From Salisaeta longa DSM 21114 (lineage in GTDB: Bacteria > Bacteroidota > Rhodothermia > Rhodothermales > Salinibacteraceae): DNA of 64,000 nt. This document shows, in pieces, positions 22,945 to 31,831 of the stretch (the first letter of the stretch is position 1; each line of letters opens with the position of its first letter). The position numbers and the translations under genes were made by a program. Location: positions 2,457,001 through 2,521,000 of the forward strand of contig NZ_ATTH01000001.1 of NCBI RefSeq assembly GCF_000419585.1. The letters are read 5' to 3'. The notes under the pieces are model-generated. The model had not been told where the DNA came from, searched no databases, and was given only the letters and a program-made list of their open reading frames with translations.

Positions 22945-24561
22945 TTAGTTTTCTCTATGGCACGCCACCTGCAAGGGAATCTTGACGTCTTTGAACAGAT
23001 CCGCGATCCAGTTTAAGGCGTCAGACGAGCTGATCAGGTCACCCTCGAGATGGTAGGTTCCGGAGAAATCCTTCGTCACCCGCAGGTGCATCACGTTGAC
23101 CCCATGTACCGAGGCGTACTCCGGAATACGAACGCTCTCATCCCCGCCGAGATTGTCGATGCTCGTGTAGGTCGAATTTGTGACAAGTAGGTAAAGAGGC
23201 GCTCCAAGGTTATAGTCATTTTCGGGAATCCGATCGTAGTAGCGTGCTAAATCGTCAATGTGAGCCTTCCATTGTGAACTGCTCAGGTTATATGTCGGAT
23301 TCTCAGTGAATTTAACTTCGAGAATGGAGGATACCACATCTGGAAGATGGACACCGTCGTTTGTAACTGCAATAGCGTACCCATCCACTAAATTGGTGAG
23401 TTGCGGATGGTCTTGTTGGGTGCCGTCCCATCGATACCGACGCATCTCGGAAAGAGTGGCATTAAGGCTTTTTCGCACGCTTGCTTGGAAATAGCCTGAT
23501 AGCATATCGTCGCTGCCAGGTAGAGTTACTCCAGGAGCATTGGCACACACCCTTCGAATTTCATCGACGACTTCACTCTTGGTAACCGGGGGATCGTCTG
23601 CAGGCTCCGGCGGGGCAGGGTCTACCGGTCCGCCGCCAAGGTCACACAGCTGCGTTGTGGGTTCCTGGGCACACGGCGACGGGTCACTGCCCACGCCACC
23701 TGGCGAGCCGCCCCCGCCCCCGCCGCCATCGACCGTGATGTAACGCTGACATTCACCACGTACAAGTATCGGCTGATCACATACCAGTCCATCGACAGGA
23801 TTTGAGTAGCAGGTATTGCCATCGGGGTAGACCCAAACGTACTCATAGTCGACGCACACCTTGCGCTTTGAAGTTGCAGATGGCGTCACCAGCCCTGAAG
23901 GGCTAAAAGCCGAAGCGGAGACGCCTACCCATGCCTGTTGCCTTGTGCGCTTCGCTTGCGCGTGTCTTGCGTGCGTGTGTGGTGGCTCAGGAAACCGCCG
24001 GAGCCGTTCATGCAGCAGGGCCTGCGCAGCGTCGGTGTCGGGCAGGCGGCAGCGCGCCACCCGCACCACGTGCGCCGCAGCCCGCTCGGCGCCGCCTGCA
24101 TAGAGGGTGCGGCTGTTGAGCTGAAAGACCACCGTGCGCGCAGCCCCCTTTGCCCCGGCCACGGCCGCGAGCGGAAAGAACGCATAGACGCGGCGATAGC
24201 GGTAGGCCGGGCCCGTGGAAGGCGCCTGCAGGTTGGGCGTGCTGTAGAGGCAGCCGTAGGGCGAGCCGGCGAGTGCGGGAGGCGCTTCAGGCAGGGCGGC
24301 CTGCCGTGCGCGCAGCGAGGAAGTCCCCGGCAGCGGCAACAGATCGGCGCCCGGTGGCATGGGCACAAACGTCACGGCGGTGTCGGCGGTTAGCCCCAGG
24401 CCGCCCGCGCGTGTGGGTACGTCCGAGGGGGAGTGCGCGGTAGGTGGCTCGACGAGCGACGGGTCGCAGCTTACGAGCAGCCCGGCTCCAATAAGCAAAA
24501 GCAGACACACGGCCGCCGGCCGGATCGGGCGCTCTATAAGAAACGAAATAATGTGGGGCAT
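22945..24561 (-). CDS. Lipoprotein with PD-(D/E)XK-like C-terminal toxin domain
   Basis: A 538-aa protein in three parts. Residues 1-32 are a lipoprotein signal (LLLIGAGLLVSC). The middle (to ~residue 325) has no recognised fold, a His/Arg-rich patch (HTHARHAQAKRTRQQ) and ends in a Gly-rich linker followed by GSDPSPCAQEPTTQLCDLGGG. The last ~195 residues, after EPADDPP, contain GVHLPDVVSSILEVKFTEN and, further on, APLYLLVTNS; this D...ExK arrangement resembles restriction-endonuclease-fold toxins. The linker is copied in two orphan cassettes downstream, the hallmark of polymorphic toxins. ATG 24561 is chosen because it opens the signal peptide. The nuclease call is from motif only. Confidence 0.65.
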   Translation of the reverse strand: MPHIISFLIERPIRPAAVCLLLLIGAGLLVSCDPSLVEPPTAHSPSDVPTRAGGLGLTADTAVTFVPMPPGADLLPLPGTSSLRARQAALPEAPPALAGSPYGCLYSTPNLQAPSTGPAYRYRRVYAFFPLAAVAGAKGAARTVVFQLNSRTLYAGGAERAAAHVVRVARCRLPDTDAAQALLHERLRRFPEPPHTHARHAQAKRTRQQAWVGVSASAFSPSGLVTPSATSKRKVCVDYEYVWVYPDGNTCYSNPVDGLVCDQPILVRGECQRYITVDGGGGGGGSPGGVGSDPSPCAQEPTTQLCDLGGGPVDPAPPEPADDPPVTKSEVVDEIRRVCANAPGVTLPGSDDMLSGYFQASVRKSLNATLSEMRRYRWDGTQQDHPQLTNLVDGYAIAVTNDGVHLPDVVSSILEVKFTENPTYNLSSSQWKAHIDDLARYYDRIPENDYNLGAPLYLLVTNSTYTSIDNLGGDESVRIPEYASVHGVNVMHLRVTKDFSGTYHLEGDLISSSDALNWIADLFKDVKIPLQVACHREN

Positions 24562-24673
24562 AGGATGGCAAAAGCACAGACGCGGCCGGTGTACATCAAG
24601 CCCACAGCATACCCCCCCGAATATTAATGTCAAGTATTCCGAAAAGATTTAAGAAAGAGGCCGCCTCAGCGTC

Positions 24674-27043
24674 TTAATCTGCCGCTTGGTGTGTGCCGCT
24701 TGGTGTGTGCCGCTTGTTGCCTTGTGCATGCTTGGCATGCGCCGCTTGCTCTGGGAGGAGCGAGCGGGCCGAGTTGGCGACAACGCCCAGACTGCTCGCG
24801 GCCATCGCGAGGGCGGCGACCAGCGGGTTGAGCACCCCCAGCGCTGCGGTTGGAATGGCGACGGCGTTGTATAGAAAGGCCCACACCAGATTCTGCCGAA
24901 TCCGCCGCTGCGTGGCCCGCGCCAGAGCAAACACCTGCGGCACGCGTCCGAGGCCGCCCTGCATGATTACAACGTCGGCAGCATCGGCGGCCAGCGCGGT
25001 GGGGCCCACGGCAATGCCCACATCGGCGGCCGCGAGGGCCGGGGCGTCGTTGCTGCCGTCGCCCACCATGGCCACCGGACCGTCCTCCTGCAGGCGCTTC
25101 ACCACCGCCGATTTCGTCTCGGGGCGCACATCGGCCACCACCTCGTCGACGAGATCCCGATCGCGCAGCGGCCGGGCCGCGGCCATCCGGTCGCCGGTAA
25201 GCACGACCGTGCGTACATTCATCTGCCGCAGCGCCTTGAGCACCGCGGGCGTATCGGCGCGCAGGGCATCGCCCACCACAAACAGTCCGCGCACGGCCGC
25301 ATCCCAGCCCACGGCCACGGGCACCTGCCCCCGCTGCTGTGCCGCACGAGCGCGCGCCCGGTGCCGGTCGGAAAGGGTCCAGCCGTCCTGCGCGAGCCAG
25401 TCGGGATGCCCCACCCGCACCCGCAGGCCGTCTACGTACCCCTCCACGCCGCGCGGGAAGCTTTCCACCTGGGAAGCGGGTGCCACGTCGCCACCCACCG
25501 ATGCGACGAGGGCGCGGGCGATGGGATGTGCCGAGGCGGCCTCCACCGCCGCGGCGCGCTGGCATACGCGGGCATCGCTAGGGGCCTCCAAAACGTCCAT
25601 TTGACCGGTCGTAAGCGTGCCGGTCTTGTCTAGGGCCAGCGTGCGGAGGGCCGGACTCTTCTCAAACACCGATACGTCGCGGATGACGATGCCGTGCTGC
25701 ATGGCCTCGCGCACGCCTGCAGCCACCGCGAGGGGCGTGGCCAATCCCAGCGCGCAGGGGCACGACACGATGAGCACAGCCAAGCCGGTCAGGAGGGCCG
25801 CCGACCACGACGCGCCGGCCCAGAGCTGGAGTCCGAAGGCCACCGCGGCGATACCAATGACCAGCGGCACAAACACCGCGGCGATGCGGTCGGCCAGGCG
25901 CTGGGCCCCCGGGCGGCTCGACTGGATGCTCCACATGAGCGACACGAGGCGGTCGAGCGTACTCGCGGCGCCCGCGTCTACACGCACCGTGAGCGCATGG
26001 TCGGTGACCACCGCGCCGCCCAGCACCGCGTCGCCCACCGTGCGCTGCACCGGCACCGACTCGCCCGTAAGCAGCGACTCATCAACCGCGGCGCGCCCGT
26101 CCACCACCGTACCGTCGATCGGGATGCGCTCGCCGGCCCGCACCAGCACCCGGTCGCCCGGCTGCAACGCCTCAACCGGCACCGTCTCCACTCCTGTGGC
26201 GGCATGGCGCCGGGCCGTATCCACCTGTTCGCGCGTCAGATCCGCCAGCAGCCCTGCGGCCCGCGATTTGATGCGCCGCTCGTAGTAGCCGCCCAGCGAC
26301 ACCGCCAGGATGATGACGACCGTCACGTCGAAGTATACGTCGGTTTGGCCCGCGAGCACCGCGCCGGCGCTGTACAGGTAGGCGCTAACGGCCGCCAGCG
26401 CCACCAGCAGGTCCATGTTGGGCCGCAGCACGCGCACGCTCACCGCGGCGCCGCGCAGGATGGGCCAGCCCGTGATGAAGAGCACAAAGCTGGTGAACGC
26501 CCATAGATTGGTGAGGACGTACGTGAGGCCCTCGTCCTGTAGCGAGATGAGGCCGTCGCCGGTGAGGTACGCCGGATACAGCAGCACGATATACGCCGCC
26601 ATCACCATCATGCCGAAGAATCCGCCAAAGATGAGCCGCACCACCGTGTCGCCTTCGCTATCGTCGGCCGCGTCAGGGGAGAGGGCGGCGGTGTATCCGG
26701 CGCGGCTCAGCCGGTGCGTGAGGTCTTCGGGCGTTAGCGCGTCGGGGTCGTAGCTGATTTTGGCCATGTCGGCCGCGTAGCTCGCCTCGGCCGCGTAGAT
26801 GCCGGGCGTAGTGTGAGCCAGCGTCTCGATGAAATCCTCGCAGCTGCTGCAGTGCATGCCCTGCAGATGCACGAAGGTCGTTGCGGCGGTATCGGGCAGC
26901 GCCTGTGGGGTAGCGGGCGCATCGAGGTCCGCTTGCAGCTGATGCGCAAGCAAGCAGCCCTGACAGCAGAACGCGCCGTCGACGGCATCGTCGGTGACGG
27001 GCGGCGTGGGCGTCGGGAGGTCGCAGTACGTACAACGGGGCAT
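24674..27043 (-). CDS. copA: CopA-type copper-translocating P-type ATPase
   Basis: A 789-aa heavy-metal ATPase. The N-terminus has CTYCDLPTP and CCQGC metal-binding motifs, followed by an HMA domain with GMHCSSCEDF. Then come LLTGESVPV, the membrane CPC in VSCPCALGLATPL, the phosphorylation site LDKTGTLT and GDGSNDAPALAAADVG. It exports Cu(I) from the cytoplasm; the double N-terminal motif is also seen in FixI-type pumps. The start at 27043 (MPRCTYC) is preferred over one 15 codons upstream. The last ~24 residues (AAHAKHAQGNKRHTPSG...) form an odd His/Ala-rich tail made partly by tandem repeats at the island border. Confidence 0.92.
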   Translation of the reverse strand: MPRCTYCDLPTPTPPVTDDAVDGAFCCQGCLLAHQLQADLDAPATPQALPDTAATTFVHLQGMHCSSCEDFIETLAHTTPGIYAAEASYAADMAKISYDPDALTPEDLTHRLSRAGYTAALSPDAADDSEGDTVVRLIFGGFFGMMVMAAYIVLLYPAYLTGDGLISLQDEGLTYVLTNLWAFTSFVLFITGWPILRGAAVSVRVLRPNMDLLVALAAVSAYLYSAGAVLAGQTDVYFDVTVVIILAVSLGGYYERRIKSRAAGLLADLTREQVDTARRHAATGVETVPVEALQPGDRVLVRAGERIPIDGTVVDGRAAVDESLLTGESVPVQRTVGDAVLGGAVVTDHALTVRVDAGAASTLDRLVSLMWSIQSSRPGAQRLADRIAAVFVPLVIGIAAVAFGLQLWAGASWSAALLTGLAVLIVSCPCALGLATPLAVAAGVREAMQHGIVIRDVSVFEKSPALRTLALDKTGTLTTGQMDVLEAPSDARVCQRAAAVEAASAHPIARALVASVGGDVAPASQVESFPRGVEGYVDGLRVRVGHPDWLAQDGWTLSDRHRARARAAQQRGQVPVAVGWDAAVRGLFVVGDALRADTPAVLKALRQMNVRTVVLTGDRMAAARPLRDRDLVDEVVADVRPETKSAVVKRLQEDGPVAMVGDGSNDAPALAAADVGIAVGPTALAADAADVVIMQGGLGRVPQVFALARATQRRIRQNLVWAFLYNAVAIPTAALGVLNPLVAALAMAASSLGVVANSARSLLPEQAAHAKHAQGNKRHTPSGTHQAAD
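24681..24719. repeat. 14-base tandem repeat in the ATPase tail
   Basis: GCCGCTTGGTGTGT occurs at 24681-24694 and 24695-24708, followed by a partial third copy. It encodes part of the His-rich C-terminal tail of the copper ATPase and lies at the island border. Confidence 0.75.
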
Positions 27044-27178
27044 AGGCGCACACGGGAAAGACAGCAGGCCGTGGTAAAGCATCGCCACGCCGCAGCAAAA
27101 GATCCGCCGGCCGCGCCCGCGCCTGCGTGTGGAGCATTCCCCGACACGCGTGGGCCGCCCGGCATGCGTACGGCGCGT

Positions 27179-28123
27179 TTATGCGCCCGCTAGCGCCTCC
27201 AGGTCGTCGGCCGTGCCGGCCGCCACGCGCTCCACATCGCGGCCCAGGGTGCGCTTCACGAGGCCTCGCAGCACGTTCCCCGCACCCACTTCCACAAAGC
27301 GAGAGGCGCCGTCGGCGTGCATCCGTTCGAGCGTTTGGGCCCAGCGCACCGGCGAGAGGAGCTGGTCGATGAGGGCCTCGCGGATGGCCTCGGGGTCGGT
27401 GGTGGGCGCGCCGGTTACGTTCAGGTACACCGGACAGCGCGGTTCGTTGAGGGCCACGGCGTCCAGCGTTTCGGCCAGGCCCTCGCGGGCGTAGGCCATG
27501 AGTGGCGAGTGGAAGGCGCCGCTTACGGGCAACGGAATGACGCGCCCGGCAATTTCGTTGCTCGCGCGATCTACGGCTTTTACGTCGCCAGAGATGACCA
27601 CCTGCCCCGGTGCGTTGTAGTTGGCCGGTTGCACCACGCCGTCGCCGTCCGACGAGACGTCGGTGCACACGGCTTCGATGGCGTCGTTGTCGGCCCCAAG
27701 CACAGCGGCCATCGCGCCGGGACGCCGCGTGCCGGCTTCGGCCATCAGCTCGCCGCGGCGGCGCACCACCCGCAGCCCGTCTTCAAACGAGAGGGCTCCG
27801 GCGGCGGCCAGCGCGCTGTATTCGCCCAGGCTGTGCCCGGCCACCATATCGGGCGTATGCCCGTGCGCGTCGAGCACGGCCATGGCCGCAAGGCTGTGCG
27901 TGTAGAGCGCCGGTTGGGTCACCTCCGTTTGCTTGAGGGCCTCCTCGGCGGCCGCGCCCGAGTGCTGCGTGCCAAACATCAGCGCTAGCAGGTCGACCGT
28001 GTCCTCCATCATAGCGGCTGCCTGCTCAAATCGCTCGCGGGCTTCGGGGAAGCGCTCAAAGAGCGTATAGCCCATGCCTACGGTTTGCGATCCTTGCCCC
28101 GGAAAGAGAAAAGCCGTGCTCAT
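27179..28123 (-). CDS. fabD: Malonyl-CoA:ACP transacylase
   Basis: FabD loads malonyl groups onto acyl carrier protein for fatty acid synthesis. The 314-aa product begins FLFPGQGSQTVGMG, has the nucleophile Ser in GHSLGEYSALAAAG near residue 95 and the catalytic His in VSGAFHSPLMAYA. Length matches the family. It follows fabH on the minus strand with a 51-base gap, part of the common fabH-fabD order. The copper ATPase start lies 135 bases downstream. Confidence 0.96.
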   Translation of the reverse strand: MSTAFLFPGQGSQTVGMGYTLFERFPEARERFEQAAAMMEDTVDLLALMFGTQHSGAAAEEALKQTEVTQPALYTHSLAAMAVLDAHGHTPDMVAGHSLGEYSALAAAGALSFEDGLRVVRRRGELMAEAGTRRPGAMAAVLGADNDAIEAVCTDVSSDGDGVVQPANYNAPGQVVISGDVKAVDRASNEIAGRVIPLPVSGAFHSPLMAYAREGLAETLDAVALNEPRCPVYLNVTGAPTTDPEAIREALIDQLLSPVRWAQTLERMHADGASRFVEVGAGNVLRGLVKRTLGRDVERVAAGTADDLEALAGA

Positions 28124-28174
28124 GGTTGTGTATGCCGTTGATGCGTGGTAAAAGGGAACGGTCGGTGCGAGGGG

Positions 28175-29209
28175 CTACGCGGCATCGGCGCCGTCATAGG
28201 CCCAGGTAAGCAGCGAAGCGCCCCACGTAAATCCGCCGCCAAAGCTCGTCAGTACCAGCTGGTCGCCCGTGCGCAGCTTCGCCTCCCAGTCGTGCAGGCA
28301 CAGGGGGATTGTGGCCGCGGTGGTGTTGCCGTACCGGTCAATGTTGACCATCACCTGGTCGTCGGGCAGGCCCATGCGCTTGGCCGTCGCGTCGATGATG
28401 CGCTTGTTGGCCTGATGCGGCACCAGGTAGCGCACGTCGTCGGCCGACAGGTTGTTGCGCGCCATAATCTCGCTGCACGCATCGGCCATGCGCGTTACGG
28501 CGTACTTAAACACCGGGCGGCCCTCCTGCTGGATGTAGTGCATCTTGGCATCTACGGTGCGGTGCGAGGGCGGGTTGAGGCTGCCGCCGCCCGGCTGGCA
28601 CAGCAGGTCGCCGTGCGCGCCATCAGCGTAGTGAACGACATCGGAAAGGCCGTGCGTGTCGTGCGGTTCGAGGAGCACCCCAGCGGCGGCATCCCCAAAG
28701 AGAATGCAGGTGGAGCGGTCGGTGTAGTCGGTGATGGCGCTCATTTTGTCGGCGCCAATGACGAGCACGCGCTCGTAGCGCCCGCTTTCAATGAGCTGTG
28801 CGCCGGTGGTAAGGCCAAACAAGAAGCCGCTGCACGCCGCCGAAAAGTCGAACGCCCAAGCGTTGGTGGCGCCAATTTCGTTTTGCACCAGGCACGCCGT
28901 GGCCGGAAACAGCATATCGGGCGTGACGGTGGCCACAATCACGACGTCGATGGTGGCGGGGTCGATGTCGCGCGTCGCGAGGATCTCGCGCGCCGCCTCC
29001 GTGGCCATGAACGCCGAAGCCTTCGAATCGTCTTTCAAAATGCGCCGCTCGCGAATACCGGTGCGCGTCCGGATCCATTCATCGTTGGTATCCACCATCT
29101 GTTCGAGGTCGGCGTTGGTTAGCCGGTGCTCCGGCAAGAAGTGCCCAACGGCGGTGACGGCAGCGCGACGATCGGACGTCCCCACAGCGGGGGAATCAGC
29201 TGAGGCCAT
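28175..29209 (-). CDS. fabH: 3-oxoacyl-ACP synthase III
   Basis: FabH starts fatty acid chains by condensing acetyl- or branched acyl-CoA with malonyl-ACP. The 344-aa product has the catalytic triad contexts [12 protein letters not shown] (Cys), [12 protein letters not shown] (His) and [13 protein letters not shown] (Asn). The ATG at 29209 is chosen because the upstream extension is hydrophobic and unlike the family. It is transcribed with fabD; plsX and acpP are not nearby. Confidence 0.95.
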   Translation of the reverse strand: MASADSPAVGTSDRRAAVTAVGHFLPEHRLTNADLEQMVDTNDEWIRTRTGIRERRILKDDSKASAFMATEAAREILATRDIDPATIDVVIVATVTPDMLFPATACLVQNEIGATNAWAFDFSAACSGFLFGLTTGAQLIESGRYERVLVIGADKMSAITDYTDRSTCILFGDAAAGVLLEPHDTHGLSDVVHYADGAHGDLLCQPGGGSLNPPSHRTVDAKMHYIQQEGRPVFKYAVTRMADACSEIMARNNLSADDVRYLVPHQANKRIIDATAKRMGLPDDQVMVNIDRYGNTTAATIPLCLHDWEAKLRTGDQLVLTSFGGGFTWGASLLTWAYDGADAA

Positions 29210-29461
29210 GATGGTACGGGATCCTGGTGACGGTGGGACAGGCAATACGTAGATTAACAGCATACAAAGCAGCCTGCGCATTTACATCCGCTGGGCCGCC
29301 CCATCCGTCATTCATGCGGGTTTCACCGTCCAAGGAGCCTTGCGGCCCCCTGCGCACGGGGCGGGCGTGGTCCTGCGTAGACCGCACGGCGCGCCGATGC
29401 AGCTGTGAAGGATACAGGCATGCAATGCTTGACCTGGGCCCCAAAGGGCTTTCCTGCCGCC

Positions 29462-29695
29462 CTAGTTGTCGCTAAAGGTGCGAGCGTGGGCGGGCGCCTC
29501 GATGTTGAACGTGTACCACACCAGCATGGCCTTGTCGGTCGGGCCAAAGGGGCAGCCAGCGGCCGTATACGCATCCCACGCGTCGCTGTACACCTTGCGC
29601 GCATAGCGCTGCAACGCCGGCGGCAGGTCCGAGACGTCGGGGCTGAGGGGCTTGGAACCGAAGACGAGCGGTTGAAAAGAAGAGTACGAGGCCAT
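29462..29695 (-). CDS. Conserved-looking hypothetical protein, 77 aa
   Basis: A small soluble protein without signal peptide (MASYSSFQPLVFGSKPLSPDVSDLPPALQRYARKVY...). The central stretch WDAYTAAGCPFGPTDKAMLVWY looks like an ordered helical motif, but I do not recognise a family. Codon use matches the neighbours. It is monocistronic and divergent from bshB1. Confidence 0.6.
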   Translation of the reverse strand: MASYSSFQPLVFGSKPLSPDVSDLPPALQRYARKVYSDAWDAYTAAGCPFGPTDKAMLVWYTFNIEAPAHARTFSDN

Positions 29696-29920
29696 AAGGG
29701 CAAAAGTGATCGTTTAAAATAGAAGGTATTGTAGAAGGAAAGCCGCAACGGACGCCTTCCAATGTCACATCCCTTCGTTCCCAAAACCATTCCAATGTTG
29801 TTTGCTTCGGCAGCTTCACCACATGCGTAACGTTTGTTCGGTATGGGCGGCCGGCGTGAACCTGCCCGACGGCTGCCCGTCCCACCCGCAAGCGACACTT
29901 TCCCACGCTTTCAGGGGCTT

Positions 29921-30706
29921 ATGGCAACACTTCTTCACGGCGCGCAAACGGAAACGCTTGATGTGCTGGCGCTCGCGGCGCATCCCGATGATGTGGAATT
30001 GTGTGCGGGTGGTACAATTTGTACCCTCGTGGCGCAAGGCTACGCGGTGGGCATCGTCGATTTCACCCGGGGCGAGCTGGGGTCGCGCGGAACGCCCGAA
30101 GGCCGAATGGAAGAAGCAACCCGGGCGGCCGAGATCATGGGGCTTGCCGTGCGCGAAAACCTGGGCCTGCCCGATGGCGACATCGCCAACACCAAAGCAA
30201 ATCAGCGGGCGGTCATTGCGGCGGTGCGGCGGTATCAGCCGCGCATTGTGCTGATAAACAGCGCCACGTGCCGCCACCCGGATCACTGTGCAGCGGCCCA
30301 GCTTGCTACCGACGCCCTCTATTACAGCGGGCTGCGGAAGGTAGACACCACCGATCGCGACGGAACGCCCCAAGCGCCGCATCGGCCCGCGCACGTGCTG
30401 CACTACATGCAGGCCATTCCGTTTGAGCCGACGCTTGTGGTGGATGTGAGCGCCGTGTGGGAGCGGCGCATCGAGGCGCTGCAGGCCTTCCGCTCGCAGT
30501 TCTTCAACGAGGACTACACGCCGGATGCCGACGAGCCGGAGACCTTCATCTCCAATCCAGACTTTTTTGAATGGATCGAGGGCCGCGCCCGCACCTACGG
30601 CTACAACATTGGCGCAACGTACGGCGAGCCGTTCTTGTACCGCCACGGCCCGCTGGGCGTAGACGACCTGGGAGCCGTGCTTGCGAAGGATCAGCCGTTT
30701 CGGTGA
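29921..30706 (+). CDS. bshB1: Bacillithiol biosynthesis deacetylase BshB1
   Basis: A zinc-dependent PIG-L/LmbE-family deacetylase that converts N-acetylglucosaminyl-malate to glucosaminyl-malate in bacillithiol synthesis. The 261-aa product shows AAHPDDVELCAGGT near residues 17-30, DFTRGELGSRGT, the LGLPDGDI motif and the zinc-binding HPDHCAAA. These details match BshB1 more closely than other PIG-L members. The ATG at 29921 is chosen; a longer frame upstream adds an unconserved Arg/Pro-rich leader. Cytoplasmic, stand-alone gene. Confidence 0.9.
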   Translation: MATLLHGAQTETLDVLALAAHPDDVELCAGGTICTLVAQGYAVGIVDFTRGELGSRGTPEGRMEEATRAAEIMGLAVRENLGLPDGDIANTKANQRAVIAAVRRYQPRIVLINSATCRHPDHCAAAQLATDALYYSGLRKVDTTDRDGTPQAPHRPAHVLHYMQAIPFEPTLVVDVSAVWERRIEALQAFRSQFFNEDYTPDADEPETFISNPDFFEWIEGRARTYGYNIGATYGEPFLYRHGPLGVDDLGAVLAKDQPFR

Positions 30707-30850
30707 GCGGCGACGGTCTTAAAATCAAGAGGAAACGGCATAGATCGACCGCCCAGCACCGGCGTTCCGTGATTGGTGAAGGGACGACCGGCGAGTCATT
30801 TCTGCGGCGGCGTTGGAGCCATTCTTCAACGAACGAGGTCTGGCAAACCG

Positions 30851-31774
30851 TTAGGCCTCATCCTGAAGCGCGTGGCGCACAAAGCCATCGGCGCGGGCGA
30901 GCCGGGCGCGGGCCGCATCGGCATCGACGCCGGCCAGGAGCATGACGAGCGCCGTTTTGACGTGGCCGTCGCAGGCGTCGAGGGTGGCCTCGGCCGTGGC
31001 GCGGTCGGCGCCGGTCACCATTACCACCGTGCGCACCGCCCGCTGCACGAGCTTTTCGCTGGTGCGCTGCAGGTCGACCATCATGTTTTGGTACACCTTG
31101 CCGCGCCGAATCATCGCGGCCGTCGTGAGCATGTTCAGCACGAGCTTTTGGGCGGTGCCGCTCTTCATCCGCGTCGAGCCCATGATGACCTCGGGCCCCA
31201 CCACCGGGCAGATGGCCACGTCCACCGTTACGTCGAGGCTCGCGCGCGGAACGGTGGTTACGAGCAGGGTGTCGGCGCCCAGCGCCCGCGCATGATCGAG
31301 CGCGCCCACCACAAAAGGCGTGCGTCCGCTGGAGGCGATGCCGCACACCACATCGGCCGCCGATATGTCGTGGTTATCGAGGGCCTGTGCGCCGCCTGCG
31401 GGTTCGTCTTCGGCGCCTTCTTGCGATTGAAAGACGGCCGACCGCCCCCCGGCAATGATGCCTTGCACAAGCGCCGGATCGGTGCCAAAGGTGGGCGGGC
31501 ACTCGGAGGCATCCACCACGCCGAGGCGTCCGCTGGTGCCGGCGCCCACATAGAGCAGGCGGCCGCCCTGCGCAAACGCATCGACGATGCGGCGCACCGC
31601 GGCGGCAATGTGCGGAATCTCGCGGCGCACCGCGATGGGCACGCGGTGGTCTTCGGTGTTGATGATGTGCAAGATTTCCTCCACCGATGCGGTGTCGATG
31701 GCGGCCGAGTGCGGGTTGCGCTGTTCGGTGGCGAGCTGCTGCAGGCGGTCGAAAAGGTCGGGCGAGGCGGCCAT
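30851..31774 (-). CDS. murQ: N-acetylmuramic acid 6-phosphate etherase
   Basis: MurQ cleaves the lactyl ether of MurNAc-6-phosphate during peptidoglycan sugar recycling. The 307-aa product is full length and carries TEQRNPHSAAIDTAS at the start, the SIS-domain phosphate loop YVGAGTSGRLGVVDASECPP, and the GSTRMKSGTAQKLVLNML motif. Its end lies 145 bases from the convergent bshB1 gene. No anhMurNAc kinase gene is visible nearby. The lytic transglycosylase at 44-46 kb could supply its substrate. Confidence 0.96.
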   Translation of the reverse strand: MAASPDLFDRLQQLATEQRNPHSAAIDTASVEEILHIINTEDHRVPIAVRREIPHIAAAVRRIVDAFAQGGRLLYVGAGTSGRLGVVDASECPPTFGTDPALVQGIIAGGRSAVFQSQEGAEDEPAGGAQALDNHDISAADVVCGIASSGRTPFVVGALDHARALGADTLLVTTVPRASLDVTVDVAICPVVGPEVIMGSTRMKSGTAQKLVLNMLTTAAMIRRGKVYQNMMVDLQRTSEKLVQRAVRTVVMVTGADRATAEATLDACDGHVKTALVMLLAGVDADAARARLARADGFVRHALQDEA

Positions 31775-31831
31775 GCGGAGGCGAGGCAGTGGTTTGGGGG
31801 AGGGCGGGCGCCGCGCATAAGGGCGACGTGC

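Noticed and set aside
18536-24814. Island as an integrase-mediated element with att repeats
   Set aside because: The 57-base direct match is coding sequence with synonymous differences, and no integrase or transposase is present between the copies; a gene relic explains it better.
24666-25565. 299-aa minus-strand frame in another phase of copA
   Set aside because: Gly/Arg/Ala-rich shadow of a GC-rich gene with intact ATPase motifs.
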